A DNA stretch of 64,000 nucleotides. It comes from Embleya scabrispora (lineage in GTDB: Bacteria > Actinomycetota > Actinomycetes > Streptomycetales > Streptomycetaceae). Of the stretch, positions 7,916 to 15,593 are shown in pieces (the stretch's first letter is position 1; each line of letters starts with the position of its first letter). A program made the translations under genes and the position numbers. Below the pieces are notes generated by a model that was given only the letters and a program-made list of their open reading frames with translations, did not search any database and was not told the origin of the DNA. Where the stretch lies: positions 2,893,365-2,957,364 of the forward strand of contig NZ_MWQN01000001.1 of assembly GCF_002024165.1 (NCBI RefSeq). The letters are read 5' to 3'.

Positions 7916-8836
7916 CTACGCACCCGGCCGCGGTCCCGGGCGCATCAGTCCGTCCGCCGTCACGGAGGCGACCGGTCGGCCGGCCCGGGTGAACACCCGG
8001 ATCCGCCCGTGCATGCGCCCGTCGCCCGCGTACTCGCTCGCGCAGCGCAGCAGCAGCCACTCGTGCGCCGAGAACGGCTCGTGGAAGGTGATGTTCTGGG
8101 ACAGCGCCACCGACATCGACCGCCCACCGCGCCGCTCCAGTTCGGCGCGCGAGTACGGCCGCAGCGCGACCGGGCCCAGGAAGCCCTCGGTGGACCAGGC
8201 CAGGATCGCCCGGGCCGTGGTCACGGTGTCCGGGACCGCCGTACAGCGCGTCCACAGGTCCAGGCGTGGCGGCCCCACCGACTCCGGCGCCAACGCCGCC
8301 GCGCCGCCGGCCGTACGCACCTCCCACGGCAACATCGGCACCGACACCTCGGCGCACTCCTCCGGCCCGGGCACCCCGGCCGGCAGGGCATCGGCGTGCC
8401 GCACCAGTTCGGGGCCGGCCACACCCAGCGTCACGAACGCCCGGTAGTGCTCGGCGGCGCCCTGCCGGAAGCCCACCTGGAGGATCGCCGCCGACCGCCC
8501 CTCGTGCAGCCGCTCGACCCGGACGTCCACCGGCGCGGTCGGATCCCCGGCCCGGGGGAAGACCCCCTGGAGGGTCTGCACCGCCATGTGGGGGACCACC
8601 CGCTCGGCGGCCACCACCGTCTGCGCGAGCACCTGCGCGCCGAGCGTGCGCGGGATCGGGGTCACCAGGTTGCGCGCCCGGAACCGGGTGAGCGCGGCGT
8701 CCGGGGCGACGCATTCCCCCGGATCCCCCGGATCCCCCGGATCCCCCGGATCCGCCGCCGCGAGCCGGTCCAGGTCCAGCACGTCCACCAGGTCGGCCGC
8801 CGCGATCGTCGGCCATGTCGCCACTCCACCGGTCAT
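7916..8836 (-). CDS. Acyl-CoA thioesterase II (TesB)-like double hot-dog protein
   Basis: This 306-residue protein has the two tandem hot-dog halves of acyl-CoA thioesterase II. The second half is clearest: SMSVALSQNITFHEPF followed by HEWLLLRCASEYAGDGRMHGRIRVFTRAGRPVASV. In classical TesB the first segment reads SLDHxxWFH and its Asp helps catalysis; here it is SLSQNITFH, so the catalytic Asp is missing. The protein may hydrolyse by another residue or only bind acyl-CoA. An acidic Asp-Pro-Gly repeat from a 9-bp minisatellite sits near residues 29-40. Specificity is unknown. Confidence 0.75.
   Translation of the reverse strand: MTGGVATWPTIAAADLVDVLDLDRLAAADPGDPGDPGDPGECVAPDAALTRFRARNLVTPIPRTLGAQVLAQTVVAAERVVPHMAVQTLQGVFPRAGDPTAPVDVRVERLHEGRSAAILQVGFRQGAAEHYRAFVTLGVAGPELVRHADALPAGVPGPEECAEVSVPMLPWEVRTAGGAAALAPESVGPPRLDLWTRCTAVPDTVTTARAILAWSTEGFLGPVALRPYSRAELERRGGRSMSVALSQNITFHEPFSAHEWLLLRCASEYAGDGRMHGRIRVFTRAGRPVASVTADGLMRPGPRPGA
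8721..8756 (+). repeat. Four tandem 9-bp repeats within the thioesterase gene
   Basis: Units of GGATCCCCC follow one another; the last is altered to GGATCCGCC. On the coding strand they give the repeated Asp-Pro-Gly tract. The unit is a whole number of codons, so copy-number changes would keep the frame. The near-identity suggests recent slippage. Confidence 0.85.
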
Positions 8837-8893
8837 CCGCGCATGATCGCAGTCCGCGGCCGGATCTGATAGACCGTCAGATGTACGGAACGA

Positions 8894-9157
8894 TCACCGC
8901 GTGGCGCCCTTCCCGGTGAACTTGACCACCAGCGAGACCAGGAACGCCGCGACCGCGATGCTGATGATCCAGCGAAGCCAGTCGACCCCCTTGGTCTCCT
9001 CGACGCCGAGCCCGGCGGCGATGCCGTAGCCGATCAGGGTGCCCACGATGCCGACCGCCATCGTGGCCAGGAAGCCGATCTTCTGTTTGCCGGGCAGAAA
9101 CAGCCGGCCCAGCGCGCCGATGATGATGCCGGCGATGATCAGACCTACGAACGTCAT
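8894..9157 (-). CDS. GlsB/YeaQ/YmgE family small membrane protein
   Basis: This 87-residue protein has three hydrophobic segments (about 3-17, 28-47 and 60-78) and the Gly-rich pattern FVGLIIAGIIIGALGRLFLPGKQ of the GlsB/YeaQ/YmgE group. These are small integral membrane proteins often induced by general or envelope stress; their biochemical role is unknown. The ATG has a GGAGGA ribosome site. An in-frame upstream extension lacks hydrophobic character and was rejected. The gene stands alone between the thioesterase and the tRNA. Confidence 0.85.
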   Translation of the reverse strand: MTFVGLIIAGIIIGALGRLFLPGKQKIGFLATMAVGIVGTLIGYGIAAGLGVEETKGVDWLRWIISIAVAAFLVSLVVKFTGKGATR

Positions 9158-9329
9158 GGGATTCCTCCAGCCGGCCGCAGCCGTACAAAGTACGACTACC
9201 CGGACTTTTCCGGGCAGGTGTCTCCTGTTCCCCACGTTCCCCGCGCGTTAACGCGAACGCACCCACGTCACAAAGCTCTAAGGTGGTTGCGTCCGCCGGG
9301 TGGCCACGGTGCAAAATGGTCCGGTACAC

Positions 9330-9403
9330 GCCCCGATAGCTCAGTTGGCCAGAGCACGCGCCTTGTAAGCGCGGGGTCGTCGGTTCGAACCCGACTCGGG
9401 GCT
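9330..9403 (+). tRNA. tRNA-Thr (anticodon TGT)
   Basis: A complete cloverleaf can be drawn: acceptor stem GCCCCGA/TCGGGGC, a D arm with AGCTCAGTTGG, an anticodon stem CGCGC/GCGCG with loop CTTGTAA giving anticodon TGT (threonine, ACA codons), and a T arm GTCGG-TTCGAAC-CCGAC. The 3' CCA is not encoded: after the discriminator T the sequence reads CCCAGG. Confidence 0.93.
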
Positions 9404-9498
9404 CCCAGGGGCCGTCCTCCGTGCGATCGCCGGATGGCGGCCCGCTTTCGTCGGTCCGGTAGGTGCGGCCGGGCCCGCTCGCCGGTCGGCGGCGGGGC

Positions 9499-10518
9499 TC
9501 AGCGGCGGCGGTCCGGCGCCGGACCGGTCGAGCCGCGGACCACCAGTTCGGGGCGGTAGATCAACTCGGTGCGCGGCGCCCGCCCGCCGCCGATCTCGTC
9601 GAGCAGCGCGCGCACCGCCGCCGCGCCCATCGCCTGCACCGCCTGCCGCACCGTGGTCAGCGGCGGGTCGGTGAAGGCCACCAGCGGCGAGTCGTCGTAG
9701 CCCACCACCGAGACGTCCTGCGGCACCCGCAACCCCCGCTGGCGCGCGGCCCGTACCGCGCCGAGCGCCATCAGGTCGCTGCCGCACACGACCGCGGTCG
9801 CCCCCCGGTCGAGCAGCGCGCCCGCCGCCGCCTGGCCGCCCTCCACCGAGAACAACGACCGCTCGATCCAACCGTCGGCCTCCGTCACCCCGAACCGCTC
9901 GGCGAGCCCGCGCCGAAAACCCGCGATCTTGCGCGCGGTGGGCACATACCGCTCGGGCCCGACCGCGAGCCCGATCGCGGAGTGCCGCAGCGAGGCCAGG
10001 TGCCCTATCGCCAACTCCACCGCGACCGCCTCGTCGCTGGAGATGAACGGCGCGTCCACACCCGGGGCGAAGCCGTTGACGAACACCATCGGCAGGCCGC
10101 GCTCGACCAGCCGCAGATAGCGCGACATGTCCGCGCCCGAGTCCGAGTGCAGGCTGGAGACGAAGACGATCCCCGACACCCCGCGCTCCAGGAGCAGTTC
10201 GGTGTAGTCGTCCTCGGTGACCCCGCCCGGGGTCTGCGTGCACAACACCGGGGTGTAGCCGTGATGGGCCAACGCCCGCTCGATGACCTGCGCGAACGCC
10301 GGGAAGATGGGATTGTCCAACTCCGGGAGCAGCAGCCCGACCAGGCCCGCGCTGCGCCGGCGCAGCCGGGCGGGCCGCTCGTACCCGAGCACGTCGAGAG
10401 CGGTCAGGACGGCCCGCCGAGTGTCGTCCGCAACCCCGGGTTTGCTGTTCAGAACCCGACTCACGGTCGCCTCGCTGACCCCTGCCTGCGTTGCGATGTC
10501 CGCCAGCCGAGCCTTCAT
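9499..10518 (-). CDS. LacI family transcriptional regulator, divergent from msiK
   Basis: This 339-residue protein has the LacI-type helix-turn-helix at the N-terminus (LADIATQAGVSEATVSRVLN, about 5-24), the hinge helix, and a periplasmic-binding-protein-like sugar domain to about 325 with the late VPQDVSVVGYDDSPLVAFTDPPLTTVRQ strand. Such proteins normally repress sugar uptake genes and are released by a sugar. It is divergent from msiK, which powers several sugar ABC importers in Streptomyces, so control of msiK and of itself through the palindrome between them is likely. The inducer cannot be named. Confidence 0.88.
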   Translation of the reverse strand: MKARLADIATQAGVSEATVSRVLNSKPGVADDTRRAVLTALDVLGYERPARLRRRSAGLVGLLLPELDNPIFPAFAQVIERALAHHGYTPVLCTQTPGGVTEDDYTELLLERGVSGIVFVSSLHSDSGADMSRYLRLVERGLPMVFVNGFAPGVDAPFISSDEAVAVELAIGHLASLRHSAIGLAVGPERYVPTARKIAGFRRGLAERFGVTEADGWIERSLFSVEGGQAAAGALLDRGATAVVCGSDLMALGAVRAARQRGLRVPQDVSVVGYDDSPLVAFTDPPLTTVRQAVQAMGAAAVRALLDEIGGGRAPRTELIYRPELVVRGSTGPAPDRRR

Positions 10519-10559
10519 ACGCAGAGCCTAGTGACACTTTCAGCAGGATTTCGCAGGGG

Positions 10560-10576
10560 TTTGCGGGTCCCGCAAA
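10560..10576. promoter_or_regulatory. Perfect palindrome, candidate LacI operator
   Basis: TTTGCGGGTCCCGCAAA is a perfect 8-1-8 inverted repeat between the divergent LacI and msiK genes. It is flanked by similar but weaker elements (TTTCGCAGG on the left, TTCGGGCGAA at 10581-10590). Length and symmetry fit a LacI-family dimer site, and its place 42 bases from the LacI start suits autorepression. Confidence 0.6.
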
Positions 10577-10751
10577 ACATTTCGGGCGAAGCCGACTGCT
10601 GACAGATCACGTGCGCCCGGGTACGGTGAAGCGCAGTCCGTCCTCGAATGGACTAGACCACTGTCCGCCGTCACGGACAGGCACCGCACGGGTACTTCAC
10701 CCTCCACTCGGATCGTCCGGCACGTTCCTGCCGGTGGAAGGACACATCACC

Positions 10752-11861
10752 ATGGCCACGGTCAGCTACAAGCAGGCGACCTGTACCTACAAGGGCGCCG
10801 AGCGCCCGTCCGTCAACGCGCTCGACCTGGAGATCGCGGACGGCGAGTTCCTGGTCCTGGTCGGCCCCTCCGGTTGCGGCAAATCCACCTCCCTGCGCAT
10901 GCTCGCGGGTCTCGAGGAGGTCACCGGCGGCTCGATCCACATCGGCGACCGCGAGGTCACCAACCTGGAGCCCAAGGACCGCGACATCGCGATGGTGTTC
11001 CAGAACTACGCGCTCTACCCGCACATGACGGTCGCCGAGAACATGGGCTTCGCGCTGAAGATCGCGGGCGTCGACAAGAAGCAGATCCGGGCCAAGGTCG
11101 AAGAGGCCGCGAAGATCCTCGACCTCACCGAATACCTGGACCGCAAGCCGAAGGCCCTCTCCGGCGGTCAGCGCCAGCGTGTCGCGATGGGCCGTGCGAT
11201 CGTCCGCGAGCCCCAGGTCTTCCTGATGGACGAGCCGCTGTCCAACCTCGACGCCAAGCTCCGTGTCCAGACCCGCACCCAGATCGCCGGCCTCCAGCGC
11301 CGCCTGGGCATCACCACCGTCTACGTCACGCACGACCAAGTCGAGGCGATGACCATGGGCGACCGCGTGGCGGTGCTCAAGGACGGCCTGCTCCAGCAGG
11401 TGGACACCCCGCGCAACATGTACGACCGCCCGGCCAACGTGTTCGTGGCCGGCTTCATCGGCTCGCCCGCGATGAACCTGATCGAGGTCGACCTGGCCGA
11501 GGACGGCATCCGCTTCGGCGACGCGGTCGTCCCGGTCTCGCGCGAGGCCCGCGAGGCGGCGGTGGCCGAGGGCGCGGCCAAGGTGACCCTGGGCGTGCGC
11601 CCCGAGCACCTGAAGATCAACTCGGCCGAGGGCCTGAGCAAGGGCGGCAAGGGCCTCGCGGTCTCCGTCGACGTGGTCGAGGAACTCGGCTCCGACGCCT
11701 TCGTCTACGGCTCGGTCACCCTCGACGGCACGGAAAAGCCCCTGGTCGTCCGCGTCCCGGGCCGCAGCGTCCCGGAAAAGGGCTCGGTCCTGCACGTGGT
11801 CCCGACGGTGGGCGAGACGCACCTGTTCTCCACGAAGAGCGGCGAGCGACTGCACGACTGA
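10752..11861 (+). CDS. msiK: MsiK-type sugar ABC transporter ATPase
   Basis: This 369-residue ATPase belongs to the MalK/UgpC group. It shows Walker [10 protein letters not shown] at 38-46, the Q-loop VFQNYALYPHMTV, the signature LSGGQRQRVAMGRA, Walker B VFLMDEPLSNLDAKLR, the switch VTHDQVEAMTMGD, and a C-terminal TOBE/MalK regulatory domain with LGVRPEHL. MsiK is a shared ATPase that serves several sugar permeases (maltose, cellobiose, chitobiose) at the inner face of the membrane, so it need not sit next to permease genes, and none are here. The ATG is supported by GGAAGGA. Codon use is strongly biased, as in well-expressed genes. A strong terminator follows. Confidence 0.88.
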   Translation: MATVSYKQATCTYKGAERPSVNALDLEIADGEFLVLVGPSGCGKSTSLRMLAGLEEVTGGSIHIGDREVTNLEPKDRDIAMVFQNYALYPHMTVAENMGFALKIAGVDKKQIRAKVEEAAKILDLTEYLDRKPKALSGGQRQRVAMGRAIVREPQVFLMDEPLSNLDAKLRVQTRTQIAGLQRRLGITTVYVTHDQVEAMTMGDRVAVLKDGLLQQVDTPRNMYDRPANVFVAGFIGSPAMNLIEVDLAEDGIRFGDAVVPVSREAREAAVAEGAAKVTLGVRPEHLKINSAEGLSKGGKGLAVSVDVVEELGSDAFVYGSVTLDGTEKPLVVRVPGRSVPEKGSVLHVVPTVGETHLFSTKSGERLHD

Positions 11862-11871
11862 CCGATCCGGC

Positions 11872-11911
11872 ACACTCGCCGGCGGCGCCCGACGGCGCCG
11901 CCGGCGAGTGT
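11872..11911 (+). terminator. Terminator hairpin after msiK
   Basis: A perfect 18-bp stem (ACACTCGCC...GGCGAGTGT) closes a 4-base loop, 10 bases after the msiK stop. No T-run follows, which is normal for actinomycete terminators. Confidence 0.8.
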
Positions 11912-11951
11912 CGTCCCGGACCGGGGGGCCGTCAGGGGTGAGACTCGGTCC

Positions 11952-12383
11952 ATGGAGCGTATGACCGAGACCGAGTGGCGGGGCTTTTTGTTGGCGGGGC
12001 CGCCGCGCACCGGAAAACTTGCCACCGTACGTCCCGACGGTCGGCCGCACGTGGCGCCGGTCTGGTTCGACCTGGACGATCGCGGCGACACGGTGGAGTT
12101 GGTGTTCACCACGTTCGCGTCCTCGGTCAAGGGGCGCAACCTCGCCAACGATCCGCGCGTGAGCCTGTGCGTGGACGACGAACGGCCGCCGTACGCCTAT
12201 GTGGTGGTCGAGGGCGAGGCCCGACTCTCCGTCGACCCGGTCGACCTGCGCGTCTGGCCGAGCCGGATCGCCGCCCGCTACATGGGCGCCGACAAGGTGG
12301 TCGAGCGCGAGCCCGTGAAGGGCGAGCAGGTGGTGCACGTGCACATCCACCACGTGGTGGCGGACCGGAACATCACGGGCTGA
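11952..12383 (+). CDS. PPOX-class F420/FMN-dependent oxidoreductase family protein
   Basis: This 143-residue split-barrel protein fits the PPOX class (pyridoxamine 5'-phosphate oxidase-like), where many actinomycete members use F420 or FMN. Landmarks are GKLATVRPDGRPHVAPVWF, the strand TVELVFTTFASSVKGRNLANDPRVSLCVDD, and VVVEGEARLS. There is no membrane segment or signal peptide. An alternative ATG lies three codons further in; the first was kept because homologues usually have a few residues before the TETEW-like segment. The substrate is unknown. The gene is monocistronic and converges on the DoxX gene. Confidence 0.8.
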   Translation: MERMTETEWRGFLLAGPPRTGKLATVRPDGRPHVAPVWFDLDDRGDTVELVFTTFASSVKGRNLANDPRVSLCVDDERPPYAYVVVEGEARLSVDPVDLRVWPSRIAARYMGADKVVEREPVKGEQVVHVHIHHVVADRNITG

Positions 12384-12462
12384 GCCGGCCTTTCGCGCGT
12401 TCATGCCGGCGGAGGTCTTCGACGACCGCAACGCGCGCCGCCCGCACATCCGGTATGCCATG

Positions 12463-12497
12463 CCACAGGACCCGCACATGTCGTGCGGGTCCTGTGG
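12463..12497. terminator. Bidirectional terminator between the PPOX and DoxX genes
   Basis: A perfect 15-bp stem (CCACAGGACCCGCAC/GTGCGGGTCCTGTGG) around the loop ATGTC stands between two convergent genes. Confidence 0.8.
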
Positions 12498-12541
12498 GTG
12501 GCGTGGGGGTGGCCGGGTGGCTCCCGATGCCCAAGGGGCGG

Positions 12542-13840
12542 TCAGCCCAGCAGGCCGCCCAGGGGCTTGGTACCGCTGCCGTTGGACTTGGGGGAGCCAC
12601 CGGAGCCGCCGGTGTTCGAACCCGTCGAACCCGTCGAACCCGTCGAGCCCGTGGGGCCGGACGCGGCCGGGGCCGAGGCCGGAACCGGCTTCCTGTCCGT
12701 GGCGTCGGCCGGGGTGGATTTGGCCGTGCCGGCGCGGGCGCTCGGCTGCGGGGTGGTCGCCGCGCGCGGGGTGGTCTGCGCGGCGGTGCCCTCCTTGACC
12801 GGACCGGCCGCCGCCGAGGGTTCGACCACCGGCGGTCGGGGCTGACCGGGCACCGCGCCGGCCGGCTGTCCGGCGGCGGGGGCGACCGGGGCCGAGGATC
12901 CGGCGGGCCGACCCGGCTCGCCGATCCGGCCGGTGTCCGACTCGTCGGGGTGCCGGTGGCCGCCGCCGAGCAGTGAGCCCGCGAGCAGCGTCGCGCCGAC
13001 TCCGGCGAACGCCAGCATCGAGCCGTAGCCGAGCTTGCGCCGCCGGGCCCGGACGGGGGTGACGATGGGACCGCGCCAGGTCCGCAGCGACAACCACGCG
13101 TCCGCCGAGTACATCGGCGCGCCCGCGAGGGCCAGCGGGCTGAACGCCGCCAGGAAGACCAGGTAGGGCGCGTGGTACGGCGAGGAGCCGGTGCCCACCG
13201 CGATCAGCACGCCCAGCGAGAGCAACATCCCGAGCAGTCCGGCCAGCCGGGTCCACAACCCGAGCACCACCGCGAAGCCGACCACCACTTGGCCGAAGGC
13301 GAACAACAGGCCCGCCCCGATCGCGTGGTCGGCGGCCAGGTCCATCACCGACGGCGACAGACTCCCGTCACGCAGCACGCCGATGCGATGCCCGAACGAG
13401 TCGCTCGACCCCGGATCCAGGAAGCCCGGCGCGTAGAGCTTGCGCAGCCCCTCGACCAGGAACGCCCCGCCCAGGAACAGCCGCAACGGCAACAACACGG
13501 TGCCGGCCTGCACACTCCCTCGGCGCGCATGCGTGGCCGCCGCGACGGTCCCGTCCCGCTCACGCACATCCGTCCCCGGACCGCGCCGGGCAGGCGCCAC
13601 GCGCCGCCGGGACCCGTCGTCACGAATCACCGGGAGCCGCGTGGTCGCGTCGTCGTCCGCCCGGTCACGCGGCCCGGGCACAGGTTTGGGGGCGGTGCCG
13701 ATCCGGGGGCCGGCGATCACCACCCGCAGGGTCTTCGTGGGGGTGGCGACCGCCGCCGGATCGCCGGGATCACGCACCGCCGCGGGCGAGGGCAACAGCC
13801 CGACAGCACCGCCGAAGCTGCCTTCCGATCTGGTGTCCAC
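12542..13840 (-). CDS. DoxX family membrane protein with long disordered tails
   Basis: This 432-residue protein has a DoxX-type membrane core at about 110-260 (LLPLRLFLGGAFLVEGLRKLYAPGFLDP, then three further helices) and one more helix at about 285-305. The first 105 residues are charged and Arg/Pro-rich; the last 120 are Pro/Ala/Thr-rich and end in Thr-Gly-Ser triplets encoded by 9-bp repeats around 12615-12650. DoxX proteins are linked to membrane redox balance in actinobacteria, but the reaction is not established. The start is GTG. The unusual repeat-filled region lies immediately upstream. Confidence 0.75.
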   Translation of the reverse strand: MDTRSEGSFGGAVGLLPSPAAVRDPGDPAAVATPTKTLRVVIAGPRIGTAPKPVPGPRDRADDDATTRLPVIRDDGSRRRVAPARRGPGTDVRERDGTVAAATHARRGSVQAGTVLLPLRLFLGGAFLVEGLRKLYAPGFLDPGSSDSFGHRIGVLRDGSLSPSVMDLAADHAIGAGLLFAFGQVVVGFAVVLGLWTRLAGLLGMLLSLGVLIAVGTGSSPYHAPYLVFLAAFSPLALAGAPMYSADAWLSLRTWRGPIVTPVRARRRKLGYGSMLAFAGVGATLLAGSLLGGGHRHPDESDTGRIGEPGRPAGSSAPVAPAAGQPAGAVPGQPRPPVVEPSAAAGPVKEGTAAQTTPRAATTPQPSARAGTAKSTPADATDRKPVPASAPAASGPTGSTGSTGSTGSNTGGSGGSPKSNGSGTKPLGGLLG

Positions 13841-14084
13841 GAACCACTAACCGCCCAAGCCCCCCCAAGGATGCGGCCCACCACGTAATACCCCATGCAA
13901 CCCACAAACCCCCAAACCTCCCGCTACACTCCGCCCCGCACCCCAACACGGCAACGCAAGCGGGAAGCCCACAACCCCCCGAAACACAGACCTCCCACCA
14001 AAACAACCACGCTGCCCAACACAACCTCCGACCACCGGCAGCGGCGCAAGAGAACACTCGAACCGACCCCACCGGCAAGCCTCT

Positions 14085-14720
14085 TCGAGCGGGCCGGGCG
14101 TTTTCGGCAGGCGTTGCGCCTGGGTCGGGCGGGCCGGTCCGGGGCTGGTCCGAGTCGATGGCGGGCCACCGCCGGCGCTCGGAGCTCCGAGCCCCGGGAC
14201 TCTCGACGAGACGCGCGTATGGCTCGGCGAAAACCGGCCGGCAGCGGCGGGCGCTCGGGTCGAGTCCCCCGGGGAGGCTTCCCGAGTGGGCCGGGCGTTT
14301 CCGCCGGACGTGGCGTTTGTGGCTGCGGGCCGGCCGGTCCGGGGCTGGTCCGAGTCGATGGCGGGCCACCGCCGGCGCTCGGAGCTCCGAGCCCCGGGGC
14401 TCTCGACGAGACGCGCGTATGGCTCGGCGAAAACCGGCCGGCAGCGGCGGGCGGGGAGGGCGCTCGGGTCGAGTCCTCCGAGGAGGCTTCCCGAGTGGGC
14501 CGGGCGTTTGCGGCGGACGTGGCGTTTGTGGCTGCGGGCCGGCCGGTCCGGGGCTGGTCCGAGTCGGTGATGGGCCGCCGCCGGCGTTCGGGGCTCCAAG
14601 CCCCAGGGCTTTCCGCGAGACGCGCGTATGGCTCGGCGAAAACCGGCCGGCAGCGGCGGGCGAGGAGGGCGCTCGGGTCGAGTCCCCCGGGGAGGCTTCC
14701 CGAGTGGGCCGGGGCGCTTC
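14085..14720 (+). repeat. Direct repeat block, three copies of a 200-209-bp unit
   Basis: Units begin with GGCCGGTCCGGGGCTGGTCC at 14132, 14332 and 14541; a partial unit lies upstream from about 14085 and the third is cut at about 14720. Copies one and two are almost identical over their first 130 bases. Length differences come from a GGGAGG-type insertion. Each unit carries a 16-bp palindrome or derivative (GCTCGGAGCTCCGAGC in the first two), the segment TATGGCTCGGCGAAAACCGG, and a two-level hairpin CTCGGG...CCCGAG enclosing CCTCC/GGAGG or a variant. No target-site duplication or transposase is seen. Confidence 0.9.
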
Positions 14721-15079
14721 GAGGGTGTTTGGAGAGGAGTACGGGCTCGAAACCGGATCGCGATGGGTGGTTGTGGGCTTCGAGCTTCGGTGACCTGCGG
14801 TTTTGTGGGGGCGGGGTGAAAAGTCGGGCGTCGAGTGCCGGTTTCGTGCGCACCCACCCCCTCAGCGCCCGTGGGGAGACCGAAATCGCCATGTCGGGGT
14901 CGGCTTGGAGCGCTGTGACCTCGCATAGGCCGTCGAGGAGACGGAAAGTGCCCAGCGGGAGTCGAAACCGGATCCCGAGGCACCCGAAACCGCCGCCGCT
15001 GGCGCTGACCTGCGGTTTTCTCTCACGTTGAGGCTCCGGCACCCCACGCAATCCGGCTTCGCAACCCTTCGTCATCCAC

Positions 15080-15545
15080 ATGCCACCGCCCGCCGGAAAC
15101 GCCCGACCCACTCAGGAAGCCTCCCCGGGGGACTCGACCCGAGCGCTCTCCCTGCCCCCCGTTGCCAGCCGGTTTTCGCCGAGCAACACGCCCGTCTCGC
15201 CGGGACCGATGTCTCGGAGCCCCGAACGCCGGCGGCGGCCCATCATCGACTCGGACCAGCCCCGGACCGGCCGGCCGCAGCCACACACGCACCGCCCACC
15301 GCAAACGCCCGACCCACCCGGGAAGCCTCCTCGGAGGACTCGACCCGAGCGCCCTCCCCGCCCGCCGCTGCCGGCCGGTTTTCACCGAGCGATGCAGCCG
15401 TCTCGCAGAGAGGACCGAGCCTCGGAGCCCCGAACGTCGGCGGCGGGCCACCATCGACTCGGACAGACCCCGGACCGGCCGGCCGCAGCCACAAGCGCAG
15501 CGCTCGCCGAAAACAGCCGGCCCACTCGGGGAGGGGCCAGTGGGC
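15080..15545 (-). repeat. Inverted copies of the same ~200-bp unit
   Basis: The same unit occurs in reverse orientation. One copy ends with GGACCGGCC at 15272 and a second 208 bp later at 15480. A shortened third remnant, with AAACAGCCGG, runs to about 15545. Copies here are more diverged than the direct ones, yet the hairpin segment (15111-15143 and 15317-15349) and the GGTTTTCGCCGAGC-like segment remain recognisable. With the direct block this forms a very large imperfect palindrome. Confidence 0.88.
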
Positions 15546-15593
15546 CCGGCCCGGGCGGCCTCGAGCGCTCGTCTCGGTCGGCTGGTTCCCTGC

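Larger units (their letters stand above)
13841..15593. other. Gene-free 1.75-kb region with long direct and inverted repeats
   Basis: No open frame here has family features. Frames are open on both strands only because stop codons are rare at this GC content, and their translations are repetitive, Arg/Pro-rich and change between copies. The first 230 bases are C/A-rich on the plus strand. The rest holds a direct-repeat block, a centre of about 360 bp and an inverted block. The centre has its own decayed duplication: TCGAAACCGGATC at 14747 and 14962, and TGACCTGCGGTTTT at 14791 and 15006, both 215 bp apart. The region separates the 3' end of rlmB from the 5' end of the DoxX gene. Confidence 0.8.

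Noticed and set aside
12600-12660. TTCGAACCC motifs resembling a tRNA T-loop
   Set aside because: They are part of the 9-bp Thr-Gly-Ser coding repeats of the DoxX gene; no cloverleaf can be drawn.
13822-13831. CTTCCGATCT, identical to the end of a common Illumina adapter
   Set aside because: Only ten bases match, the preceding bases differ, and it lies inside the start of the DoxX frame; chance is the simplest explanation.
13847-15111. Long open frames on both strands across the repeat region (up to ~395 codons)
   Set aside because: They overlap one another on both strands, follow the DNA repeats in different frames, and show no family features or ribosome sites; they reflect rare stop codons at high GC.
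14085-15545. CRISPR array
   Set aside because: Units are about 200 bp and adjacent, with no short repeats and spacers and no cas genes.
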